The notes beneath the pieces are model-generated. The model was not told the DNA's origin. It saw nothing but the letters and a program-made list of their open reading frames with translations, and did not search any database. Below, one piece after another: positions 1 to 4,872 of a stretch of 6,214 bases of DNA. The DNA is from Phycisphaerae bacterium (GTDB taxonomy: Bacteria > Planctomycetota > Phycisphaerae > Phycisphaerales > SM1A02). The translations under genes were made by a program, and so were the position numbers. Location: the NCBI GenBank assembly GCA_016873375.1, contig VGXJ01000111.1:1-6214 (forward strand), given 5' to 3'. The stretch's first letter is position 1. Each line of letters starts with the position of its first letter.

Positions 1-1
1 C

Positions 2-856
2 AACGAGCGGGGCGGCTGCCTCGACGACATCATCGTCTACTGCATGGACGAGAGCGATTTCCTCGTGGTGTGCAACGCGAGCAACCGCGCCAAGCTCCTG
101 GCGCACTTCGCTGCAGTGAAGGCCGACATGGTCTTCAAGCTCGATGACCAGACCGAATCCACCGCGATGTGCGCGCTGCAGGGGCCCAAGGCGATGGACC
201 TGATCGCGGGCATGAGCCGCGAAATCCCCAACCTCAAGCGCTACCGCTTCACGCAGAAGAACCTGATCGTCGTCAAGCTCATCGTGAGCCGCACCGGCTA
301 CACCGGCGAGGACGGCGTCGAGGTGATCCTCGGTGCGGGCACGGCCCAGCTCGCGATGGGCATGTTCCTGAAGAACGCAGGGCAGGCGGACAGCGTGGTC
401 AAGCCGATCGGCCTCGGCGCGCGCGACACGCTGCGCATGGAAGCCGGCATGCCGCTCTACGGCCACGAGATCGACGAGGAGACCGACCCAATCAGCGCGG
501 GGCTCGGCTTCGCGGTCAAGCTCGACAAGGGCCAGGACGACGAGCGGGCTGGCCGCTTCATCGGCCAGGATGCGTTGCAGCGGATCGCGGCGGCGGGTCC
601 TGCGCGAAAGCTCGTGGGCCTGGTGCTCGATGGCCGTCGCAGCGCGCGGCAGGGCATGCAGGTCAAGCACGGCAACGATGTGGCCGGCCGCGTGACCAGC
701 GGGTGCCTGAGCCCAACGCTCGACAAGCCGATCGCGATGGCGTTCGTCGATGCTGCGCTGGCCGAGGTCGGTACCGCGCTCAGCGTGGACCTGGGGCGCG
801 AGAGCGCTACCGCCACGGTCACGAAGATGCCGTTCGTCTCGGCGACGCGGTCCTGA
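2..856 (+). CDS. gcvT: Glycine cleavage system T protein (aminomethyltransferase), 5'-truncated
   Basis: The open frame runs in from the left edge, so the true start is outside the window. The 284 visible residues lack roughly the first 80 of a family usually about 360-370 long. GcvT transfers the methylene group from aminomethyl-lipoyl GcvH to tetrahydrofolate, releasing ammonia, in the cytoplasmic glycine cleavage complex. Visible family motifs, in order, are GGCLDDIIVY near the fragment start (the Asp pair contains the catalytic/folate-site Asp of the family), VVCNASNR, SRTGYTGEDGVEV at about residues 95-107 of the fragment, LGARDTLRMEAGMPLYGHE at about 138-156, and a C-terminal barrel with SGCLSPTLDKPIAMAFV. 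Only the ATG at 44 is inside the window, but residues upstream of it (NERGGCLDD) are clearly conserved GcvT, so 44 is not the start. No gcvH or gcvP follows; the next gene is convergent, so gcvT is the last gene of its transcript. Family assignment is secure. Confidence 0.95.
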   Translation, partial: NERGGCLDDIIVYCMDESDFLVVCNASNRAKLLAHFAAVKADMVFKLDDQTESTAMCALQGPKAMDLIAGMSREIPNLKRYRFTQKNLIVVKLIVSRTGYTGEDGVEVILGAGTAQLAMGMFLKNAGQADSVVKPIGLGARDTLRMEAGMPLYGHEIDEETDPISAGLGFAVKLDKGQDDERAGRFIGQDALQRIAAAGPARKLVGLVLDGRRSARQGMQVKHGNDVAGRVTSGCLSPTLDKPIAMAFVDAALAEVGTALSVDLGRESATATVTKMPFVSATRS

Positions 857-892
857 TCGCGCTCCGTTTGAGGTCGGCCGATCGTGGCTGCC

Positions 893-912
893 GTTGCAGG
901 GCATGCCGCAAC
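893..912 (+). terminator. Possible hairpin downstream of gcvT (weak terminator candidate)
   Basis: Thirty-six bases after the gcvT stop, GTTGC (893-897) can pair with GCAAC (908-912). Inside this, GG can pair with CC across a CATG loop after a two-base bulge. No T-tract follows, so this is not a convincing intrinsic terminator. It is listed because it is one of only two compact hairpins in the 159-base gap between the convergent gcvT and sigma-factor genes. Confidence 0.22.
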
Positions 913-960
913 CTGTGCCGCGTGACGGCTCGATGCCCAGCTTGGATGGACTGGCCCCCA

Positions 961-1006
961 TGGTCCGGCCTTGATTGTGCGGGCTGGGTGGTCCGGCCTG
1001 GGCCGG
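961..1006. repeat. 11-bp direct repeat and GC hairpin in the gcvT/sigma convergent gap
   Basis: TGGTCCGGCCT occurs at 961-971 and again at 989-999, a spacing of 28 bases. The second copy runs into a perfect inverted repeat, CCGGCC (993-998) and GGCCGG (1001-1006), which would form a five-pair stem with a four-base loop. It lies 10 bases beyond the sigma-factor stop and could act as a 3'-end hairpin for that minus-strand transcript. Neither side carries a T-tract. Chance occurrence in GC-rich DNA is quite possible. Confidence 0.3.
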
Positions 1007-1015
1007 CTGATCTCG

Positions 1016-1876
1016 TTACGCCGACTGCCCGCGGAAGAACCGCGTGGGCTTGTCGTCGTGCAGCTGCTGGTTGAGCCGCCGCAGGGCCTCGACCTCGATC
1101 TGGCGCACGCGCTCGCGGGTCAGGCCCACGATCTCGCCGATCTGCTTGAGGGTCAAGGGTTCATGGCCTTCGAGGCCAAAGCGCAGGCGCAAGACACGGG
1201 CATCGCGCTCGTCGATGGAGTCGAGCAGCTTCAGGATGATCTTGAAATCCTCGTTCTCGCTCGCCTCGAGATCGGGCTGCTTCCCACGGGTGTCCTCGAA
1301 GAGGTCCCCGAAGTCCATCGCCACGCCGTCCTCGCCCATGGGAGCCTGGCTCGGAGCCTGATACGCCTTCACCGCGCGGCGGATGATGACGAGCTTCTTG
1401 ACCGGGAGCTTCATCTCCTTCGCGAGATCCTGCAGGCTCGGGCTGCGCCCGTTCTTCTCCTCGAACTTGCGCGAGGTGTCCTTCCACCGGGCGATCAATT
1501 CGACCATGTAGGCCGGGATGTGGATCGGCTGGACGGCGTTGATCAGCGTTCGCTTGATGGCCTGCTTGATCCACCAGCTCGCGTAGGTGCTGAAGCGCGC
1601 ACCCTGCGCAGGATCGAAGCCCTCGACCGCGCGGATGAGGCCGATGTTGCCTTCCTCGATGAGGTCAGGCAGCGTGAGCCCGCGATTGATGTAGTTCTTG
1701 CTGATGGCGATGACCAAGCGCAGGTTCGCCTTGATCATCCGCTCCTTCGACTGCAGGCAGCCGTCGTTGATGATGCGCCAGCCGAGAGTCCTCTCCTCCT
1801 CGGGTGTGAGCAGGGCAGTCTCGTTGACCTCTCGCAGGTACAACTGGAGCTCGGACTGGACTTCTGACCGCGCCAT
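1016..1876 (-). CDS. Sigma-70 family RNA polymerase sigma factor (RpoD/SigA type, no region 1.1)
   Basis: A 286-residue sigma factor that directs core RNA polymerase to promoters. Region 1.2 is at about residues 8-40 (LQLYLREVNETALLTPEEE). Region 2 is at about 45-115, with NLRLVIAISKNY, the core-binding DLIEEGNIGLIRAVEGFD, and the -10 recognition and melting segment FSTYASWWIKQAIKRT. Region 3 spans about 120-175, followed by a 3.2 linker with MDFGDLFED. Region 4 is at about 210-275, with the -35-binding helix-turn-helix LTLKQIGEIVGLTRERVRQI. There is no region 1.1, and the protein is shorter than typical primary sigma factors, so it could be a short primary sigma or a group 2 factor; I cannot decide without the rest of the genome. 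The start at 1876 (MARSEVQ) was chosen because conserved region 1.2 begins right after it. The frame stays open upstream to 2233, but that part is low-complexity and antisense to the next gene. No Shine-Dalgarno sequence precedes the ATG. The gene is divergent from the UVR-motif gene across 134 bases. Confidence 0.93.
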   Translation of the reverse strand: MARSEVQSELQLYLREVNETALLTPEEERTLGWRIINDGCLQSKERMIKANLRLVIAISKNYINRGLTLPDLIEEGNIGLIRAVEGFDPAQGARFSTYASWWIKQAIKRTLINAVQPIHIPAYMVELIARWKDTSRKFEEKNGRSPSLQDLAKEMKLPVKKLVIIRRAVKAYQAPSQAPMGEDGVAMDFGDLFEDTRGKQPDLEASENEDFKIILKLLDSIDERDARVLRLRFGLEGHEPLTLKQIGEIVGLTRERVRQIEVEALRRLNQQLHDDKPTRFFRGQSA

Positions 1877-1885
1877 GGACCGTCG

Positions 1886-1916
1886 ATGGTAGGCGCAGGA
1901 GTGGGTACCGTGGCAA
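1886..1916 (-). promoter_or_regulatory. Candidate sigma-70-type promoter of the sigma-factor gene
   Basis: Reading the minus strand, TTGCCA (plus 1911-1916, five of six matches to TTGACA) and TACCAT (plus 1886-1891, four of six to TATAAT) are separated by 19 bases, slightly longer than ideal. The -10-like box ends nine bases before the ATG, so transcription would begin about 2-4 bases upstream of the start codon. Together with the missing Shine-Dalgarno sequence this points to a near-leaderless mRNA. This is inferred from consensus matching only. Confidence 0.38.
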
Positions 1917-1976
1917 GGGGATTCCCGGCAGTCTGCCGCCAAACCTGTGCAGGCGGCGTGTTGAGCGGCATTCCGC

Positions 1977-2004
1977 TTGGATCCGGGCGCATCGGAGCTA
2001 CGAT
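1977..2004 (+). promoter_or_regulatory. Candidate promoter of the UVR-motif gene
   Basis: TTGGAT (1977-1982, four of six to the -35 consensus) and TACGAT (1999-2004, four of six to the -10 consensus) lie 16 bases apart. Only six bases separate the -10-like box from the ATG at 2011, so the predicted first transcribed base falls on or next to the start codon. A GGAG at 1994-1997 is 13 bases from the ATG, too far for a normal Shine-Dalgarno sequence, and would be upstream of the transcript start anyway. Confidence 0.4.
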
Positions 2005-2010
2005 CACGCC

Positions 2011-2730
2011 ATGGACGATCTGTCCGGTCTCTTGTCTTCTTGGCCTCTCGAACCCTCCACGCCGCGAGTGCGCGTGGTTCCGGGGCTCGATGGCCGCCAC
2101 AAGGTCCAGGTGCGCCTGGACCTGGGCGTCCTCCAAATGGAGATGGACGGTCGCCCTGATGGACTGCGCCCAGGGGGGCGGGAGAGCCTTCTGGACCTCC
2201 TTCGCGAGGACCCGGCACCCGATCCGCTTGCACCAGAACGCCTTGAAGCGCTCCGCCAGGAAGCCGGGCTCTACCAGCAGCGCGCCACGGCGCTGATGAT
2301 GGCCGGGTTCCCGGGCCTTGCCGCGCGCGATTGCCATCGCAACCTCGAACTCATCGAGGTCGTTCGCGAGCGGGCGGCTCGCCCCGAGGATCGCGCTGCG
2401 TTCGAGCAGCTCCGCCTTGGGCTGGTCGTGACCCGCACGCGCGCCGAGGCGGCTGCTGCGCTGCAGGCCAAGGATCACCAAGGGGCGCTGGCCGCCCTCG
2501 ATGCAGGCTTGGCTGCCGTGCGTGACGCGTACACCATGATCGGCCAGCGCAACCGCTTCGAGGCCAGTCCCGAGGTGGCGATCCTTCGATCGATGCGTGA
2601 CATGCTCGTACCGCGGCTGCCCAGCAGCCAGCGTGCCGAGCTCGAGGAGCGCCTGCGCGCGGCGATCGTCAGCGAGAACTACGAGCTTGCCGCGATCTTG
2701 CGCAACGAACTCCGTCAGATGAAGGAGTGA
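2011..2730 (+). CDS. UvrB/UvrC (UVR) motif-containing protein of unknown role
   Basis: A 239-residue soluble protein, rich in Leu, Arg and Ala. Residues about 208-239 form a UVR motif (ELEERLRAAIVSENYELAAI, then LRNELRQMKE), the paired-helix element that in UvrB and UvrC mediates their contact and that also occurs in McsA and ClpC-type proteins. The N-terminal 65 residues hold a beta-rich segment, VQVRLDLGVLQMEMDGRPDG, which I associate with planctomycete hypothetical proteins. Residues about 80-175 are helical and resemble tetratricopeptide-like repeats without a clean consensus (YQQRATALMMAGFPGLAARD and AKDHQGALAALDAGLAAV). There is no nuclease, ATPase or zinc-finger motif, so it is not UvrB, UvrC or McsA itself. 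The ATG at 2011 is the first in frame and begins the homology-like segment. It is divergent from the sigma-factor gene and convergent with the DoxX gene 18 bases downstream. Its function is unknown; a protein-protein adaptor is the most natural guess. Confidence 0.82.
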   Translation: MDDLSGLLSSWPLEPSTPRVRVVPGLDGRHKVQVRLDLGVLQMEMDGRPDGLRPGGRESLLDLLREDPAPDPLAPERLEALRQEAGLYQQRATALMMAGFPGLAARDCHRNLELIEVVRERAARPEDRAAFEQLRLGLVVTRTRAEAAAALQAKDHQGALAALDAGLAAVRDAYTMIGQRNRFEASPEVAILRSMRDMLVPRLPSSQRAELEERLRAAIVSENYELAAILRNELRQMKE

Positions 2731-2748
2731 CGGCCGGCAGAGGCGGGA

Positions 2749-3324
2749 TCACGCGTCTTCGTTCGTCGAGGTGCCGCCGAAGACTGCGCGGTCGATGCTC
2801 AGCGCGCCCGCGCCGACGAGCAGCACATTCAAGGCCAGCGCGCAAAGCGCGAGCGAGACGAATCCAGCCTGGTACTCGCCGGGCTCGAGGCTGTAGAAGA
2901 GGCTCTCCGCCATCGCGCGCGCCGGGCCGAGCGCGAACTGCGTCCCGATGGCAGCGAGCATCGCGGCGGCCCACAGGCGGCTGAGGAAACCGATCAGGAG
3001 CAGCGTGCCCGCAACCAGTCGCGCCACCGACTCCCAGAGTGCAACCTGCAGGGGTTCTGGCACCACCTTCAGTGCATGCAGGTCGAGTGCCTTGCCGAGC
3101 CAGCGCGGCGCCTGGAAGGGATCGAGCGTTTCCGGGTCGACGGTCGTGCCCGGGACCACGCCCTCCTGGCCGATGTCGTAGCCGAGTTCGACGAGCTGCG
3201 CGGTTTCCTTCGGCGTGAAGACGCGCACGCCGAAGGCGTCGCGGTAGCCAGCCGGTGCGAGCGCGAGCGCCAGCAGCAAGCGTGCAAGCAGGGGCATCAG
3301 GGAGATGGCGAAGAACCGTCGCAT
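2749..3324 (-). CDS. DoxX-like integral membrane protein
   Basis: A 191-residue membrane protein with four predicted hydrophobic segments at about residues 8-25, 96-113, 117-133 and 155-174. The patterns ARLLLALALAPAGYRDAFG, ARLVAGTLLLIGFLSRLWAA and the end LNVLLVGAGALSIDRAVFG are typical of DoxX/SURF4-related four-helix proteins, a broad family with roles linked to quinone or thiol redox chemistry in a few members but usually uncharacterised. Between helices 1 and 2 is a soluble insertion of about 70 residues (from TPKETAQLVELGYDIGQE to about residue 95), longer than in minimal DoxX proteins. Start at 3324 is the first Met of a positively charged leader (MRRFF) before helix 1. No good Shine-Dalgarno sequence is seen; a GAGG sits 14 bases away. 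The gene converges on the UVR-motif gene and its 5' end faces the tRNA-Leu gene. The DoxX label is fairly secure; the specific role is not known. Confidence 0.8.
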   Translation of the reverse strand: MRRFFAISLMPLLARLLLALALAPAGYRDAFGVRVFTPKETAQLVELGYDIGQEGVVPGTTVDPETLDPFQAPRWLGKALDLHALKVVPEPLQVALWESVARLVAGTLLLIGFLSRLWAAAMLAAIGTQFALGPARAMAESLFYSLEPGEYQAGFVSLALCALALNVLLVGAGALSIDRAVFGGTSTNEDA

Positions 3325-3352
3325 GGCTTCGATGCGGCCTCGGCCGCTGGCT

Positions 3353-3358
3353 TAGGAT
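3353..3358 (+). promoter_or_regulatory. Possible -10 element for the tRNA-Leu gene
   Basis: TAGGAT, four of six matches to TATAAT and with the key first, second and last bases, ends 12 bases before the mature tRNA 5' end. That is consistent with a short leader removed by RNase P. No good -35 element lies at 16-18 bases; TTCGAT at 3328-3333 is 19 bases away and matches poorly. The divergent DoxX gene may use an overlapping TAGCAT on the minus strand (plus 3357-3362). Confidence 0.25.
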
Positions 3359-3370
3359 GCTACGGACGCC

Positions 3371-3454
3371 GCGGGCGTGGCGGAATTGGCAGACGCACGG
3401 GATTTAGGTTCCCGTGGGGTAACTCCCGTGCAGGTTCAAGTCCTGTCGCCCGCA
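3371..3454 (+). tRNA. tRNA-Leu, anticodon UAG
   Basis: An 84-base class II tRNA folded by hand. The acceptor stem GCGGGCG (3371-3377) pairs with CGCCCGC (3447-3453). The D stem GCG (3380-3382) pairs with CGC (3394-3396) around the AATTGGCAGA-type loop. The anticodon stem CGGGA (3398-3402) pairs with TCCCG (3410-3414) around loop TTTAGGT, giving anticodon TAG at 3405-3407. The long variable arm GGGG-TAAC-TCCC (3416-3427) marks class II. The T stem GCAGG/CCTGT (3430-3434/3442-3446) encloses TTCAAGT. The discriminator is A3454, as expected for leucine. CCA is not encoded; TTC follows, so the 3' end must be trimmed and CCA added. It reads CUA and, depending on modification, other CUN leucine codons. 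The DAHP synthase start codon begins four bases after A3454. Confidence 0.96.
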
Positions 3455-3457
3455 TTC

Positions 3458-4822
3458 ATGACTGCATGGACACCTTCATCGTGGATGGATAAGTCGGCGG
3501 CGCAGCAGCCTCCGTACGACGATCGCGCAGCGCTTGAGGCCGTGCTCGCCGAGCTTGCCGCGTTGCCGCCGCTCGTCACGAGCGGCGAAGTGCTGGCGCT
3601 CAAGCAGCAGCTTGCGGCCGCGGCGCGTGGCGAGGCGTTCGTCCTTCAGGCGGGTGACTGCGCCGAGAGCTTCGCGCAGTGCAGGCCCGATGCCATCACC
3701 GCACAGCTCAAGATCCTGCTCCAGATGAGCCTGGTGCTCGTGCACGGCTCGGGGCGTCGCGTGGTGCGGCTGGCGCGCCTGGCTGGCCAGTACGCCAAGC
3801 CACGCTCGGCCGATGCCGAAGTGCGCGACGGCGTCTCGTTGCCGGCCTACCGCGGCGACAACGTGAATCGCAGCGAGTTCAGCGCCGCAGCGCGCCGGCC
3901 CGACCCCGAACTCCTGCTGCGTGGCTACGAACGCGCGGCGCTCACGCTGAACTTCGTGCGCGCGCTCGTCGACGGCGGCTTTGCCGACATCCATCATCCG
4001 GAGCAGTGGGACCTGTCCTTCGCGCACGCGAGTCCGTCGCGCGATGAGTACGAGCGCATCGTGCACGAGATCCGTGCAAGCCTCGAGTTCGCGCGCACGC
4101 TCACCGGCGAGGACCATCCCGCGCTGACGCGCGTGGACTTCTTCACGAGCCACGAGGCGCTGGTCCTGCCCTACGAGCAGGCGCTCACGCGGCAGGTCCC
4201 TCGGCGCGACGGCTGGTTCAACCTCAGCACGCACTTGCCCTGGATCGGCATGCGCACGGCCGAGCCCGACGGCGCGCACGTCGAGTACGCACGAGGGCTC
4301 TCGAACCCGATCGGCATCAAGGTCGGGCCGGCGACCGAGCCCGCGGCGCTCGTGCGCACGCTCGAGGCGATCGATCCGCATCGCGAGCCCGGGCGCGTCA
4401 CGCTGATCCATCGGTTCGGCGCTGACCGGATTGCAGAGGGGCTCCCACCCGTGCTGTGCGCGGTGCAGGCTGCGGGATGGCCGGGGCTCTGGATCTGCGA
4501 TCCCATGCACGGCAACACCGAGACGGTGGTCCCCACTGATGGTGCCGGTGCGGGGCGCCCGGTCAAGACACGCGCTTTCGCCAAGGTGATGGTGGAGCTC
4601 GAGCGTGCCTTCGAGGTCCATGCGTCGTGCGGCACGCACCTGGGCGGGGTGCACATCGAGGTCACCGGCGACGATGTCACCGAGTGCACCGGCGGATCGC
4701 GCGGCCTGGGCGATGTCGATCTGGCTCGCGCCTACCGCAGCGCGGTCGATCCGCGCCTCAACGCAGAGCAGGCGCTTGAACTCTCATTGCTCTTGGCGCG
4801 CCACCTTCGCGCGGGACGCTGA
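3458..4822 (+). CDS. Class II 3-deoxy-7-phosphoheptulonate (DAHP) synthase
   Basis: A 454-residue cytoplasmic enzyme that condenses phosphoenolpyruvate and erythrose 4-phosphate to DAHP, the first step of the shikimate pathway. It belongs to the plant/mycobacterial class II (AroA-II). Family motifs: N-terminal WTPSSW, LQAGDCAESF (residues 63-72), AGQYAKPRS (109-117), YRGDNVN (131-137), SHEALVLPYE (231-240), GAHVEYARG, RVTLIHRFGADRIAEGLPPV (313-332), WICDPMHGNT (345-354), KTRAF, and GTHLGGVHIEVTGDDVTEC (392-410). By comparison with the mycobacterial enzyme, the metal ligands would be Cys68, His351, Glu401 and Asp431, all present. The substrate-phosphate Arg/Lys positions Arg116, Lys288 and Arg319 are also kept. 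In WIGMRT (262-267) a Met sits where family members usually have Glu or Asp. The ATG at 3458 was chosen because WTPSSW follows it; the next ATG (3485) would remove that motif, and the longer frame to 3377 merely translates the tRNA. No Shine-Dalgarno sequence is possible in the three-base gap after the tRNA. The gene probably depends on the tRNA transcript. Confidence 0.95.
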   Translation: MTAWTPSSWMDKSAAQQPPYDDRAALEAVLAELAALPPLVTSGEVLALKQQLAAAARGEAFVLQAGDCAESFAQCRPDAITAQLKILLQMSLVLVHGSGRRVVRLARLAGQYAKPRSADAEVRDGVSLPAYRGDNVNRSEFSAAARRPDPELLLRGYERAALTLNFVRALVDGGFADIHHPEQWDLSFAHASPSRDEYERIVHEIRASLEFARTLTGEDHPALTRVDFFTSHEALVLPYEQALTRQVPRRDGWFNLSTHLPWIGMRTAEPDGAHVEYARGLSNPIGIKVGPATEPAALVRTLEAIDPHREPGRVTLIHRFGADRIAEGLPPVLCAVQAAGWPGLWICDPMHGNTETVVPTDGAGAGRPVKTRAFAKVMVELERAFEVHASCGTHLGGVHIEVTGDDVTECTGGSRGLGDVDLARAYRSAVDPRLNAEQALELSLLLARHLRAGR

Positions 4823-4850
4823 GCGAGTTCCCCAAACCAGATCGCTCTGG
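4821..4850 (+). other. Two mutually exclusive small hairpins after the DAHP synthase gene
   Basis: GAGCGA (4821-4826, starting inside the stop codon) is the exact complement of TCGCTC (4842-4847). CCAGA (4837-4841) is the exact complement of TCTGG (4846-4850) with loop TCGC. The two stems share 4846-4847 and cannot form together over their full length. No T-tract follows, so a standard terminator is not supported. Weak 3'-end structure, a binding site, or chance are all possible. Confidence 0.25.
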
Positions 4851-4855
4851 CCCGG

Positions 4856-4861
4856 TATCCT
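4856..4861 (+). promoter_or_regulatory. Possible -10 element before the ketosynthase-like gene
   Basis: TATCCT, four of six matches to TATAAT, ends 11 bases before the ATG at 4873, which would give a leader of about 3-6 bases. No acceptable -35 element is seen 16-18 bases upstream. The alternative is read-through from the DAHP synthase gene 50 bases upstream. Confidence 0.25.
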
Positions 4862-4872
4862 CCGGCGCTCCC

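Noticed and set aside
44..856. Treating ATG 44 as the true start of gcvT
   Set aside because: Conserved GcvT residues (NERGGCLDD) precede it in frame up to the window edge, so the gene is truncated by the window and not short.
169..1074. 301-codon plus-strand frame overlapping gcvT
   Set aside because: It is Arg-rich, runs past the gcvT stop into the sigma gene and has no recognisable domain, while gcvT in the overlapping frame is well supported.
971..1867. Long plus-strand frame over the sigma-factor gene
   Set aside because: It is a GC-rich antisense shadow; the minus strand encodes an unmistakable sigma-70 protein.
1877..2233. Upstream extension of the sigma-factor frame to an ATG at 2233
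   Set aside because: It would add 119 residues without sigma-like sequence that lie antisense to the UVR-motif gene. Region 1.2 begins immediately after the ATG at 1876, and no region 1.1 pattern is present.
3377..3457. N-terminal extension of the DAHP synthase frame beginning MAELADARDLGSRG
   Set aside because: This is the in-frame translation of the tRNA-Leu gene, a well-known artefact that recurs wherever this tRNA is translated. The conserved protein begins at 3458.
3476..4654. 392-codon minus-strand frame antisense to the DAHP synthase
   Set aside because: It is a shadow of a strongly recognised plus-strand enzyme, has Arg/His-rich composition and shows no family motif.
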